Origin: Zantedeschia hybrid cultivar | Taxonomy: Eukaryota > Streptophyta > Magnoliopsida > Alismatales > Araceae | Reading direction: 5' to 3' | Assembly: GCA_030544215.1 (NCBI GenBank) | Contig: JARZZO010000014.1 | Location: forward strand, 17,766,234-17,830,233 | Length of the DNA stretch: 64,000 nt | Shown: positions 1 through 11,084 of the stretch, in pieces | How the letters are laid out: each line of letters begins with the position of its first letter | Position numbering within the stretch: position 1 is the first letter of the stretch | The notes under the pieces: model-generated | Database searches by the model: none | The model's input: only the letters and a program-made list of their open reading frames with translations | Told to the model about the DNA's origin: nothing | Position numbers and translations under genes: made by a program

Positions 1-1477
1 AAGGGCGTGACGGCCACGCCCCACGGGAGACCGGAGGACTCGTGGGCGTCCCGATCGACGGGGAAGCGGGAGAGGCTCGCCCTGACCGCCATGACCGGTG
101 GTCGTGAGGGAAGCGGGGCGGGGACGGGGAGGAAACGGGGCTTTTACCGATTACTCTCTCGGTTTTTGACAGTGTCAGTGTGGAGACCGCTGACGGCGCT
201 AGAGACGGGCCTTCGTCTTGTTTTCCCGGATTTTGGTTTACGGGACCGTTTGGATTGACGTTAAGGGCTTTCCATTTTTTATGGTTACTCGGAACTTAGA
301 AATAACCCTTTGAAACATTTATAATTGAGAAACTACGTGCGTTTTAACTAGGTTCCTGCTTCTACCGCCAACAAAACTTCTACTTATACACTTCAATGGC
401 CTATTTGACTCCAGCAGTACTAGCATGTCAGGAGATCTTACTCAACTTTTTACTCCAAAAAAGAACACAAGTTAAGAAACTTCTTTGCAAAATTACTAAA
501 AGTGACTAATAATGAAAACATATCACATGCACCCACATCAGCTCGATAAAGAAAATGGAAAATATTTTTCGTCTGCTTAACATTTTCCATTTGACCTAAC
601 TTAAATTTACCAAGTAGCCACAAAACACTGAATTGTGGACGGCACCACTCCCAAAATAGTGAACAACTCAAATGGACTCGGGTTGGATCGAAATGATACT
701 AACCTTTGCGCAAGTGTCCTCCGAGCCTCGTTACGTTAGCCAATCACTTTGATGGCTATTTGACCTTGAACCTTAAAATAAATGACATGTTACATTAACC
801 AATTAAGGGTTTATCATTAAAATTAATGAGCAAGATCCACACTCAACTAGTAAGTAATTTTATTTATTTTAATTACAATTATTTATTCAAATCTGTTAAT
901 TTGTCATGCATGGTACCTACAGAATTGCAACTAGTAAGTAATTAATAAGTGTGTGTTTACTTGTTTGCCTAAGTATTCCCGTCTTCATAGCCTGCACTTA
1001 CTCCGCTGGGAAAATGGCGTCCGACATCTTACGTTAGATGTCAAAACCTCGATTTGGGGATGGTTGAACAATGAGATTTTCACTGGCTATTGTTTTTACA
1101 CATCACAAAACATACCATCGGAGGTTTTCTGAAAATTTTGTAGATGCAGCAACTTGTACACCCAACCAAAAACACGGTTAGTTCACCTTTGATCTTGTGA
1201 AGAATAAGTTCATGCGGACTTCTTTGTAACGAGTCTACATCCTTCCTTTTTCCTTGTAGATCACAAGTGTTTCAATGTTCTAAAAAAAAGTTTCAAATAT
1301 TACTTGTCATTTCAATGTGGGGTCCCTCACCCGAGGTATTTTATTTTATGTTTTTGGTCAAAAGAAAACGTATTGTCATTTCATTTCAAACATTTTAGGA
1401 GAAATAAATGTATAATATTTTTGAAACCAACCACCCCATTGGTTGGGCATTACTGTCGCTTGGGGCATTATTATTGC
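1..1477. other. Intergenic sequence, no gene recognised
   Basis: The first 260 bases are GC-rich and hold a short open frame with no recognisable domain. The rest is AT-rich with frequent stops in all frames. I see no splice-linked exons, RNA gene or clear mobile element apart from the foldback element that begins at 1478. Confidence 0.6.
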
Positions 1478-1848
1478 GAGTAATACTTGTTGTACATTGC
1501 CCCCTCAGTACAGTGGGTAAATAAAAAATTTTATTCTTTGAATTTTTTAGGTGGGTCCCGATGAGTCCTACATGTCCGTACAAGTCGATCTCTAATCAGA
1601 CGATTCAAAAAATATAAAAATAAAAAATCATTATTGAACTTGGCCCATTAAATATATTTTTTACTATTCATTAGAGCTTAATTTTTATTTTTCAGATTTT
1701 TTTGAATCGTCCGATCAAAGATCGGCTTGTACAAACATGTAAGAAACTTCGGAACCTACCTAAAAAATTTTAAAAATTAATTTTTTTTATTTATCCACTG
1801 GACTGAGGGAAGATGTAAACAGTATCTGCAATGCAACAAGTATTACTC
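1478..1848. mobile_element. Foldback (long inverted repeat) element
   Basis: The left arm, from about 1478 to 1610, and the right arm, from about 1695 to 1848, are imperfect reverse complements over roughly 130-150 bases. Both outer ends read GAGTAATACTTGTTG inwards, and the inner ends read TCGATC/GATCGG-type sequence next to runs of A or T. The loop is short and AT-rich and there is no coding potential. This is the architecture of a foldback MITE or a hairpin small-RNA locus. I could not fix a target-site duplication, so the family is not assigned. Confidence 0.7.
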
Positions 1849-3517
1849 TATCATTGCTCTGCGGCACAGGCATCACATGCGGTACAGTTTCTCCCATAAG
1901 TTGCGGTTCACAGATCTCGCTTCAAAAAAAAACGTCGTGGTTCCCAGCATATTTAATTAAATATGGTGCAGGTATCACATGACAAAAATATATTTGAATT
2001 AAAAAAAATCAATATTGAATGAGATGAATAAAATAGCTGGTATTAATAGAAAGAAATATATATTCTTTAATAATTCAGTTCAGTGTGGCATTTGAAAATT
2101 TATATGTACATAGATAATGTGTATAACACTATATTTAACTAACTGAGGCCAGCTATAAGTTGACACACTCACAAAATGGTCTAAAAGTGCTCCCAAACAC
2201 CCTTTTAACTGGTGTTTGGAACACTATAGATTCAAGCAAATAAAATTTTGCTAGCCTCTCCAAGGAAAAGCGCCTCTGACTTTTGAAGAATTAGCACATT
2301 AAAAAGGTGAAATGGTGGCTGTTTTAGATTATCTGCCCATCTAAAGGAAAATGGCATGGGAATAAATCATAAATGGAGGATTGACTAGAACGAATGCTTT
2401 CAAATGTTTCTTATTAGCTGTGTTGTTAGAATTCTGGCAGATTCGGCGGGCATTATTTTCCAGTAATCTTGTTTCTAGGCGTTAGGCACCATTCAGAATA
2501 TTTGACCAGACAAAAAATTTAATCATCAAATTTGACAAAGTTGAAGTATTTATTGAAACAATTTCATCTCAATTTTCTAGCTATCCAGGGCTGGATTTTG
2601 ATGAAAAGACAACGTTGAGCTGATTTTCTCTGTAAGTAAGCTGAAGTTGGATTGTATAAGAGAGAAATAAATTTTTTAATTTTCTTTACAAATAGATCAA
2701 ATCAAGCATTTACAATTATTTTTAAGGTAAACATTCATATAAATTCAATTGAGGATGCATTTTTAATACAAAGTAAATAAATAGATTTTGGTAAAATATG
2801 TTGACTCTCACTATTTAAAAAAATAGATTGTAGGAGAATCTAAAATAAATGTGGGAGATAGCCTCTACATATGCAAGAAATGCATTAATTAGAACCAAAA
2901 TTTTACGTTGATGCAAAATTTATTACTCAAAAGTTTAAACTTTCGTCTGTATTTTTTTTAAATTAGTTATATTATTTAAAATAACATGTTCCCGAATGCA
3001 ACCTAAGAGACTTATGATCTAAAATTACCTCAAAGTTCAGATTTCCAAGCATGGGTTTTATCTTTTAAAGTCCACTTTTCCTACACACCAAAAATAGATA
3101 ATTTCCCTCAAAGTTCGCACGTAAACGTTTTCAAACATGTAAAATAATAAAACCCGCGGTTATCTTCCAGGATGAGTTTAGTTTTTGGATTATGGATGTG
3201 AAATGATACGGTGACGTGCTGTGGTCCAGAAAAAAGGAAATCGAAGGAGTGCAAAAAGCAGACTGACAATTGTAGGAGAATGTGAAGGACAAGCTGAAGG
3301 CAGGTCAGTCATAATGTCGCAGTGAAATCTCGGATTTGAGAGGAAAGAAATCAGCCTCTCCGAGTTATTCAGAAAAAAATACTCCGACTTTTAAGACGAC
3401 CATTATAAATAGAGGTTTGATTCAGTAGACTCGACCGCCACAGTGAGAGAATTTTTTCACTTTACTCCTTACATTTTTACGGAAGAGGATGGATGAAAAA
3501 AGCCCTTTGACTGTAGT
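1849..3517. other. AT-rich intergenic sequence
   Basis: No open frame of note, no repeat with clear ends and no RNA gene could be recognised here. Confidence 0.6.
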
Positions 3518-3866
3518 TAGGACTGTTAAAATGGGTCCAGACCCGTTAATAGACCCATTTGAACCCGTTAGTTATGGGTCTAGGTATACCCGTTTACCCA
3601 TTAAACTTTCCATTGTCATACATTGCAAAAATTTGTGAGTTAATTTTTTGGAATTTAGACCTAAAATCAAACCAAATTATCTGGCACATAGAGATTTAAG
3701 ATAAATAAATTCTATACCAGACCCATTTATCTTTCAACATCAAATAAATAAGAAGTGGGTCCAAGACCCGACTTATTTACTCATTACTCTTATTGGGTCT
3801 GAACCGGGTCCGGGTCTATTCACTTTGGACATGAGTCTACCCAAACCCGAACCGTTGACAGCCTTA
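3518..3866. mobile_element. Non-autonomous hAT-type element with 8-bp target duplication
   Basis: The element starts TAGGACTGTTAAAATGGG and ends, read from the other strand, TAAGGCTGTCAACGG, giving imperfect terminal inverted repeats. It is flanked on both sides by the identical 8-mer ACTGTAGT (3510-3517 and 3867-3874), the duplication size made by hAT transposases. The interior is rich in GGGTC/GACCC words facing the ends and has no transposase frame, so it must be moved in trans. It lies about 800 bp upstream of the resistance gene. Confidence 0.88.
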
Positions 3867-3874
3867 ACTGTAGT

Positions 3875-4461
3875 GCTTGACCGCATGATACGATCGAACT
3901 CACTGAATCACTTTTGATATAAATATATTTATAGAAATATAAAAGAGTTCGATCAGATGGTCAGAAATGCTTGAGATTCTTTGATACAGAATTGTTCTTG
4001 GTAAATTGAAGACGATAGCTGGGCCATTGTTAAGCTCAGATTAATTCCCAATCCCATTCTTAATAGCGGATATAAACCAACCAAATTATTTCAAAATCAA
4101 ATAACGGACACCTCCAACGACCGAGACTTTTCATCTCGTATCGACCCAACTACCACATATTACGACGGAAATGATGCTTCGATGTCGCTTCCCCCATCCA
4201 CGAGTAGAGATAGTCTACGGTCCACGTATTATACAGCAGACTGGGTTCGCACAATTGATGCTCCCATCCCAAAACCCAAGTCTACGGTCTACGGTCCACG
4301 TCTACGGTCCAAAACCCAAGTCAACGGTCGTCCCCTCTTGGGTTCGCACAATTTTCTCAGATCTGAGAAGAGTTAGAAATGGCATATTGATGCTCCCATC
4401 CCAAATCCGCAGACTGCTCTTCTGGGATGACTGAGAAACCTTCTTGAGTGGAAGTCTTGTT
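3875..4461. other. Upstream region of the NLR gene with local short repeats
   Basis: Between about 4170 and 4440 short words recur out of strict phase, such as GTCTACGGTCCACG (three to four times), CTCCCATCCCAAA and TTGGGTTCGCACAAT. The two small open frames here are built from these repeats and look fortuitous. The region may hold the promoter of the resistance gene but I cannot point to a convincing TATA box. Confidence 0.45.
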
Positions 4462-4700
4462 ATTTCCTTTTGATAGTCTGGTTTCCTTCTGCCACATCTT
4501 TCACTTGTTACAGCAAGATGGTCATGATCTTAGACGCCTTTGTCCCCCTGTTCATCGAAATGTTAGGTAAGGTTTCCTTTTTGATAGTCTTGTTTCTTCT
4601 GGCAATCTTAGATACCTTTCTTTTTACTGCTACGGCAAGATGGTTGCGATCTAATTAGGCACCTTTGTTTGCTCCTGTGTTCGTCGGAATGTTAGGTAAC
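4462..4700 (+). repeat. Imperfect tandem duplication spanning the NLR start codon
   Basis: Two diverged copies of about 110-130 bp lie head to tail (about 4462-4570 and 4571-4700). Both begin TTTCCTTTTTGATAGTCT-like and end GTTCRTCGRAATGTTAGGTAA. The second copy supplies the ATG at 4689 that opens the resistance gene; the first carries an equivalent ATG that runs into stops. The duplication therefore involved the 5' leader and first codons of the gene. Confidence 0.7.
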
Positions 4701-7700
4701 TTGATGAAGGATGAGGTGGCCATGCTCTTGGGTGTGGAAGACGAGATCAGAAAGCTTCAGGAGAGCTTGGAGGATATCAGGAATGTTCTTGAGGTTGCAG
4801 AGAGGAGGAAGATACACGACAAGGTGCTGGCCAATTGGCTGAACAGGCTGAGAGAGGTCATGTACGACGCCGACGACATCATCGACCGTTGCAGAATCCA
4901 GGGAGGGAGGCTGCACGGTGGACTGCCGGGAGCACAGGGTGCGAGCTTTCCTTGGCAGGTGTGTTGTTATCAGCGTCCCTCTTGCTTCAGTAAGATTACA
5001 TTTCGGCACAAAATTGGTAGTAGAATAAGGCAGGTCAACCATAGGCTGGAAGACATCTCGAGGAGGAGATCAGAGCTCCACCTCGTCGATGCTGACCATG
5101 GCAGCCAAACCAGCAGCATTACTCGGCAGACCTCCCCCATAATGGAGTGCGATGTTGTGGGGGAGGGGATTAACAGGGACACCAATAGTTTGGTCAGATC
5201 TCTGGTTAGAGAAGATAAGCAAGAGCCCCTCGTCTTCGCGATCGTGGGGATGGGCGGCATCGGGAAGACCACACTAGCCCAGAACATCTACGACGACGAC
5301 CGGATCAAAGCCAACTTCCCCACCCGGATATGGTTGTGCGTGTCCAAGGATTTCTCCGAGATCAGTCTCCTGGGGGAAATCTTGAGTGGCGCAGGAGGAG
5401 GCCACTGTGATGCTCAAACCAGGGCACAGCTTGAGCCGATGGTCTGGTCCGCTGTCAAACAGAAGAAATTCCTTCTCGTCCTGGATGATGTCTGGAGAGG
5501 CGAGATATGGGAGAATCTATTGAGGAACCCCTTACAGAGTGGCGCTGCAGGTAGCAGGATATTGGTTACCACCAGAGATGAGAACATTGCAAGGCAGATG
5601 AAAGCTGTACACATCCATCAGGTTAAAGAGCTGCCCATCGAAGACGGTTGGTTACTGCTCCACAAGAAAATGTGTTCAAAAACAGAGGAAGGTGACCTTC
5701 AGGTCCTAAGGGACATCGGTCTTCAGATTGTTGACAAATGCCATGGCGTTCCTTTGGCTATCAAGACCATTGGGGGGGTCCTAAGAACAAAAGACAGAAA
5801 CAGAAGGGAATGGGCGAAGGTTCTACGGAGCCAGGCATGGTCGTTGACTGACCTCCCAGAGAGCATAATGGGAGCCTTGTACCTCAGCTACGAGGACCTC
5901 CCCTCTCATCTCAAGCAGTGCTTCCTCTACTGCTCCCTGTTCCCTGAGAATTATGTCTTGGTGCGCATCTTCATCATCCAGCTTTGGATTGCCGAAGGAT
6001 TTGTGAAGGCGGGGGAACTGGCGGCAGAGGAACTGGCGGAGGATTACTACAAGGAGCTGGTAAAGAGAAGCCTTCTACAGCCTGATCCGCGTTATCACAG
6101 TGAGAAGGGCTGCAAGATGCACAGTCTCACTCGCTTCCTGGCCCAATATCTGGCTCGGGGAGAAAACTTCTTCGGGAGCAATCTGCAGGGATTGAAGAGC
6201 ACCCCCATTCGCATACGTCGTCTGTCGATGGCAAGCAGGGGAGTGGCGTCGATCCCCGACGACATAGATCAACAGGTTCACTTGAGGACGCTGCTACTCT
6301 TTGATAACCCATCCATCGAATCCATCCAAAAGAGCTTGTTTCAGAAGCAGAGGCGTCTAAGGGTGCTGGATTTGATGAGTACGGGTATAGAGAGATTACC
6401 AAGAGCCGTGCGTCTCCTCGAGCACCTGAGATATCTCAACCTTTCGTTCTGCAAGCTCACACAGCTACCGGAATCCATTGGCCGCCTCAGGAACCTACAG
6501 TTTCTCCTCCTCCATGACTGTGCCATGCTGCGCAGCCTCCCCAAGAGCCTCACACTGTTGCACAACCTAAGGGCCCTCGATCTTCTGAACACTCAGGTCG
6601 ACAGCTTGCCGCAAGGCATGGGGAGGTTGGAGCATCTAAACTTGCTCCAGGGATTTGTGGTAGATGATACAAGCTACAGCAGCAAACATGGTGATCCTTC
6701 ACCGGGGTGTCAACTGCAAGAGCTAAGATCCCTCTCCCACATGAGAATCCTGCACATAGAAAGGTTGGAGTACACAGCTGTGGTCGGTGACAGGGGCCAG
6801 GAGGTTGGAGTTCTATCGGGAATGCTCTATCTGAGAGAACTGGAGATCAACTGCACGCTCAAACCCGGCAGCCGGGTGTACAGGCAAAGCGAGATTGAGA
6901 GGATCAAGGAGGTCTTCGAGGGCCTCTCTCCTCCGCCCAGCCCCGAACGGCTCAAGATACAGGGTTTCTTTGGTTGCGAGTGGCCCAGCTGGATGTCCGG
7001 CTTCTCTCTTCCAAACCTCACGAGGTTGTATCTCAAAGACTGCCCTGCCTGTACTCGGCTCCCTCCGCTGAGCCAACTGCCGCAGTTGAGGCACCTTCTC
7101 ATCTCCGGCGCGCCGGCCATTGTCACCATTGGGCCAGAGGCCTGTGGCGATGGAAGCTCCACTCCACCGCCGTTCCCGAAGCTAGAGGACATGGTGCTGG
7201 AGAACATGCCCAACCTGGAGGAATGGACTGGATTGGCGGAGGGGGCTCTGCCGTGCCTCCGCGGGCTGCATATCGAGGCTTGCCCCAAGCTACGAGCCCT
7301 CCCTTGCGGCCTGCGGCACGCAACAGCCTTGAAGGAGCTGTCGATCCAAGGGGCCGCCAGCCTGAGGGAGGTGGACGGGCTCCTGCGGGGCTCCCCCTCC
7401 ATCCGGGCGCTCTACGTGGTGGACAACCCCAATTTGGGCCGAGTTTCCGATCTGCCGTCGTTGCAGCTACTGGTGGCCATCAATTGCCCGGCCCTGGGTA
7501 CCGTGAAGCGCGTTGGCCAGCTGCAGCGGCTGTACGTGACGGACCACTCAATGGACTCACTGCCCGAGTGGCTCGGAGGCTCGCCGTCTCTGGGCGAGCT
7601 CCGGGCTCTCGGTCTCGAATGCAGCACACAGGTTCTCAGGAAGTGCGCGAGGGGTGGCCCTCACTGGCCCATGCTCGAGCGCATCCCCTACATCTACGTG

Positions 7701-7952
7701 GTGGCGCACGACGGCTCAGCGTTCATCTCGTACACGCGCAGCCCCTTCAGCTACGATACCAATATCCCGTGGGCATCGGTGGAAGGGGAGCCGCAGACGA
7801 GGGGTACTGGGACAGCCGCGGCTGCAGCGGCCGCTGCGGCGTTCTTGTCATCTTCCGCCTCTAACGAGAGTCTTGACGAGGGGACGAATGTGGAACTGGA
7901 ACATCTGCCCAAGGCTCGAACTCCGTCGTCTTGGTTTAGTTTGCTCTACTAG
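4689..7952 (+). CDS. CC-NB-ARC-LRR (CNL) disease resistance protein, RGA-like
   Basis: Intracellular immune receptor of the coiled-coil NLR class, predicted to sense pathogen effectors and switch through ADP/ATP exchange. The start is ATG 4689 (MLGNLMKDEVAMLL), giving about 1,087 residues in one exon; the open frame extends a few codons further upstream but only from a TTG. The N-terminus is an Rx-type coiled coil with YDADDIID. The NB-ARC domain shows P-loop GMGGIGKTT (Lys193), kinase-2 LVLDDVW (Asp266-Asp267), RNBS-B SRILVTTRD, GLPL-type GVPLA (353-357), RNBS-D CFLYCSLFP, and MHS at 477-479 where MHD is usual. About a dozen leucine-rich repeats follow, from roughly residue 520 to 1000. The C-terminus is odd: nine alanines (1043-1051) and a Ser/Glu-rich tail. 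No frameshift or internal stop is visible. Length and domain order are normal for the family. The specificity cannot be inferred. Confidence 0.93.
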   Translation: MLGNLMKDEVAMLLGVEDEIRKLQESLEDIRNVLEVAERRKIHDKVLANWLNRLREVMYDADDIIDRCRIQGGRLHGGLPGAQGASFPWQVCCYQRPSCFSKITFRHKIGSRIRQVNHRLEDISRRRSELHLVDADHGSQTSSITRQTSPIMECDVVGEGINRDTNSLVRSLVREDKQEPLVFAIVGMGGIGKTTLAQNIYDDDRIKANFPTRIWLCVSKDFSEISLLGEILSGAGGGHCDAQTRAQLEPMVWSAVKQKKFLLVLDDVWRGEIWENLLRNPLQSGAAGSRILVTTRDENIARQMKAVHIHQVKELPIEDGWLLLHKKMCSKTEEGDLQVLRDIGLQIVDKCHGVPLAIKTIGGVLRTKDRNRREWAKVLRSQAWSLTDLPESIMGALYLSYEDLPSHLKQCFLYCSLFPENYVLVRIFIIQLWIAEGFVKAGELAAEELAEDYYKELVKRSLLQPDPRYHSEKGCKMHSLTRFLAQYLARGENFFGSNLQGLKSTPIRIRRLSMASRGVASIPDDIDQQVHLRTLLLFDNPSIESIQKSLFQKQRRLRVLDLMSTGIERLPRAVRLLEHLRYLNLSFCKLTQLPESIGRLRNLQFLLLHDCAMLRSLPKSLTLLHNLRALDLLNTQVDSLPQGMGRLEHLNLLQGFVVDDTSYSSKHGDPSPGCQLQELRSLSHMRILHIERLEYTAVVGDRGQEVGVLSGMLYLRELEINCTLKPGSRVYRQSEIERIKEVFEGLSPPPSPERLKIQGFFGCEWPSWMSGFSLPNLTRLYLKDCPACTRLPPLSQLPQLRHLLISGAPAIVTIGPEACGDGSSTPPPFPKLEDMVLENMPNLEEWTGLAEGALPCLRGLHIEACPKLRALPCGLRHATALKELSIQGAASLREVDGLLRGSPSIRALYVVDNPNLGRVSDLPSLQLLVAINCPALGTVKRVGQLQRLYVTDHSMDSLPEWLGGSPSLGELRALGLECSTQVLRKCARGGPHWPMLERIPYIYVVAHDGSAFISYTRSPFSYDTNIPWASVEGEPQTRGTGTAAAAAAAAAFLSSSASNESLDEGTNVELEHLPKARTPSSWFSLLY

Positions 7953-8060
7953 TGAAGCCACAGAAAATGAGGTGAACACTGTGATCTGTTAATAATTCTC
8001 TTCCTCGGTCAAATAATTTTCAACCCATTTCCAACAGTTTAACTACGTTAAACATACATT

Positions 8061-8703
8061 TAGGGATGTAAAAAGATACACATCGGGTCGAATAATGATT
8101 TTATCCTTATTTTTATCTTTTAAGTAATGTGTATATCTTTATTTTTATCCTTATCCTCTTGTATTCTTATCCTTTAAAAATAACATGAATTATCATAAAC
8201 AAATACATAAAAGGTTAAGTTATCGGGACAACACTATGTGTGAACATAAATTTAATCTTTTGTCGGTTCAATCTTACTTCCAAAATATGCATAAGTATAA
8301 ATTCTTTCTAATTAATTCTTATAAATTTAATTATAAATCACATGAGAGAATGGATTAAACGAATGGTGTGAACAATAAGATATGCCATTGTATAAGTACA
8401 TGAGTGGTGATTTTATTTAAAAATGATAATTTTAAATAAGATAGATCAATAGATAAGATGAACTAAAGGAAACGAATGGATACTCAAGTGGTCTTCAATT
8501 CCATTCTATATTCAACGCCTCCATTTTCAGATTACGAGGAAGGATAATCGGATTCGAAGAAAGGTGTATTATTATCTTTATCCTAAATCATTCGGATATG
8601 GACAATATCTTTATCTTTATCCTTTTGACCCATATATTATTATGACCTTTAACCTTCAAAAACAAACACAATAACAGATATTTGGATACCATTTACATCC
8701 CTA
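8061..8703. mobile_element. Non-autonomous hAT-type element downstream of the NLR gene
   Basis: The terminal inverted repeats are TAGGGATGTAAA at both ends. The flanking 8-mers are CATACATT (8053-8060) and AATACATT (8704-8711), a 7 of 8 match. The interior repeats words of the type TTATCCTTATTTTTATC and contains no transposase frame. It lies about 110 bp downstream of the NLR stop codon, so it may overlap that gene's 3' untranslated or termination region. Confidence 0.8.
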
Positions 8704-8711
8704 AATACATT

Positions 8712-9750
8712 TATACATAATGAAGTGGGGATGAACCAAACTCTCGTCCACCACAATCAAGATCTTTAAACTTCGATCAAAGGGACGTCGCGGGGTAGTC
8801 CCTACAAAACATAACACCGTTAAAGGAGCCTCCATGTGCCCGTAGGAGTATGGAGCCTTATATAGCAGTCAGGTACGGAGTCCTTACGAGGAGCGGTTCC
8901 TAGTCCGATCGGAGGGAGCAGACCTTCGGAGATTTCAGTAAGTTCTACCCTTATCAAGAAAACATGATCATCTTGACGAAGTTTGGATACGAGAGGGATT
9001 CCTCTCTTATACTGCATGGTTGACTTAAGACTCCACAAGAGAGGCAGATCCTAATCGGGCCGATATAGGACGGTGCCAGCTGGCTGCTTATTGGATTTTT
9101 CCCCCAAGGAGGAGAAAGCAAATATCGGCCTAGGGGCTCCATCAAATGAGCTGATTTGCTGGTACTTGGGTCGCGTCGAATTGCCACCTATCACTTGCCC
9201 CCCACTCCTTGGCGTGGTGATGCGGCAAGGAGTGAAGTTAATACCGTGACAGATGACATGACTACCTTGCCAGTTGGTTGCCTAGCCGATATGTTGCATC
9301 TAACAGAAAGGCGTAAGGGCTGAGACGTCAGTGCCCAAAAATCGGCCGAGCGTGGTTTCTCGGCCCGATGTGTTTTTTGAAATGATGGGTTGTATTCCTG
9401 TCGCGGGGAGCACCAGTCTACCCTTCTGCTCACTGGTGCATTCAGTTGACGGCCTGGGATTCCGTATGTCGTGTCCGATCAAACTTTGCGAGTCGCTTCG
9501 GATAATCATGTCCCCCTACGTAGCTTGTCGCTTCATCGTCTGGGAGTCGCCTTCTTCGAGAGTCGTTACACATCGTTACCCCGATGCAAGAGGCTATAAT
9601 AGGCGAGGCAGGAGCTCGAGGGAGGGGACTTCGAAGCTGTAGATCATCTCCGGCATTCTACCTCCTTCTTCGCAAGACTTCTTTATGTATGTTCATATAG
9701 GAGTCTCCAAGAGTTCCCTGTGACCATCGCTTTGCCTTCGCACCCATGAC
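8712..9750. other. Probable old retroelement sequence, no gene recognised
   Basis: The sequence is of mixed composition and contains several short frames on both strands without recognisable domains. It directly precedes the degraded gypsy-type transposon protein at 9751, so it is probably the upstream part of that element. I found no repeat partner for it in the window that would define an LTR. Confidence 0.4.
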
Positions 9751-10768
9751 TTGTCATGCTCCAAGGGATGGAAAGTATGCGGCTCAGGTAGAAGAAGACT
9801 GACGGGCGTTGAGACCTTCTCGTATTTTGGGGAGCTCCTGATAAGGATACGGGATACCTACCGGGTACATGTTGAGTACACCCTCGTGATGTCGATGCTG
9901 GAGGAGTGGATATTCTCCGTCAAGAGGCACTCATTCATGGTCTATGAGGCCATGTTCGAGGCAGGGTTCCATCTTCCGCTCCCCCCTCCCCTTCGATGTC
10001 TAACTATTGGAGCGACTCCAAGTCGCCCCCGCCCAACTGATGTCGAATGCATGGAGGTTGGCGCTCAATTCGTCGTGCTGGCTCGGGATAAGGGGCACTC
10101 GTCGCCGACGGCGGAGACGGGATAAGGGGCACTCGTCGCCGACGGCGGAGATGTTCTTGAACATGTACGAACCCATATGGGGCACCAAAGATCTAAATAG
10201 GGGGTTCATGAATTTTCAGGCGCGAGATAAGAGGCCGATCTCGCTTGAGAAGTTCTAGAGTATAAAGCTCTGGAAAGAGACCTACTTTTGGGTAGTGAAG
10301 CGCCCCACGGGGTGGTGGCCCTTCTCGATCTCCTTCCGAAACCTATCTCTGACAGATTTTGTCAGTAAGTAGGCTCTGCCGCTCCCGGACGCTGACCAAG
10401 AGACGGTGGACGCCATTTTGGGGGCTGAGGCTCCTGATGTGAGGGTACTGGTCAGCGAAGAGGCCCTCGGGTGGGTCTCTTCAGAATCCCTGATCCTCTT
10501 AAGTATGACCACTTTTTAGGATTCCTTTCTTTTGATCTACCGAATTTTAATGGATTCTGTGCCTTTCTCCTATTTGTATGGCTCGATCGGCTGTGGCGGC
10601 CTATCCTGGTCACCTAAGAGTTGGACCCATCGCGACTGACATTCCTCTAGGGGCGTCCCTTGATTTGGAGCTTCAGCAGATGTTGCCCGTCAGTGTCACA
10701 TCCATCGAATCAAATAGTCAGGAATTCATCCGCGCACACATCTTGAGGAGGGGAAAGAAGAGAGTTGT
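9751..10768 (+). pseudogene. Degraded gypsy-type transposon protein (PF04195-like), first segment
   Basis: The frame from 9751 contains SVKRHSFMVYEAMFEAGFHLPLPP, and a second frame starting near 10007 continues with VAPAQLMSNAWRLAL. Together they match the pattern of the plant 'putative gypsy type transposon' domain (a YEAxLxAGxRxPL stretch followed by PxQLxPNAWR). A frameshift separates the two pieces. A 34-bp tandem duplication at 10087-10154 breaks the frame again, and stops occur near 10256 and 10367. The frame resumes at about 10578 and runs to 10768, where a solo LTR interrupts it. The coding sequence continues after that LTR at 12955. The domain name comes from recognition of the pattern, not from a search. 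Confidence 0.6.
10087..10154 (+). repeat. 34-bp tandem duplication inside the transposon protein
   Basis: Two almost identical 34-bp copies (10087-10120 and 10121-10154) begin GATAAGGGGCACTCGTCGCC. As 34 is not a multiple of three, the duplication shifts the reading frame. The high identity suggests it is recent compared with the other damage. Confidence 0.9.
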
Positions 10769-10876
10769 TGTAAGGATTGAAGTTTCGGATCCGGTTATCG
10801 GGTTAATTTTCGAGGTCGGATCCCTTAGTTTGGGCTCTGGTGGGGTTGGGACTTAATTTCCAAGCTCGACGCGGTT

Positions 10877-11084
10877 TAAACGGCATCCATCAATGTGGAC
10901 GTGTTTTAAGCTGTGCCACGTAGGCGCCATGTAGGCTGGCCTTGAGACGCGAGAGTACGGCCCTGGTCTTATCGTCTGAATGGCGTCTTGTATGGATGAC
11001 GTCATTTAGAGTACGACCCTACTTTGTCAGAGTACGGCCTGGTCTTGTCATATGAATGACGTCGAGCTTGGACGACGCGTTTTC
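10877..11084. repeat. Three 32-bp interrupted palindromes (TRAAANRCGTC-N10-GACGYNTTTYA)
   Basis: Units lie at 10877-10908, 10977-11008 and 11053-11084. Each has 11-base arms around exactly 10 bases, and the three 10-base cores are all different. They sit in the distal part of the minus-oriented LTR B. Confidence 0.85.

Noticed and set aside
4665..4688. An earlier start for the resistance protein.
   Set aside because: The codon at 4665 is TTG. The first ATG in frame is 4689, and the resulting N-terminus fits the family.
6827..7864. Overlapping frames of 191 and 296 residues within the resistance gene.
   Set aside because: They are out-of-frame readings of GC-rich LRR coding sequence without recognisable domains.
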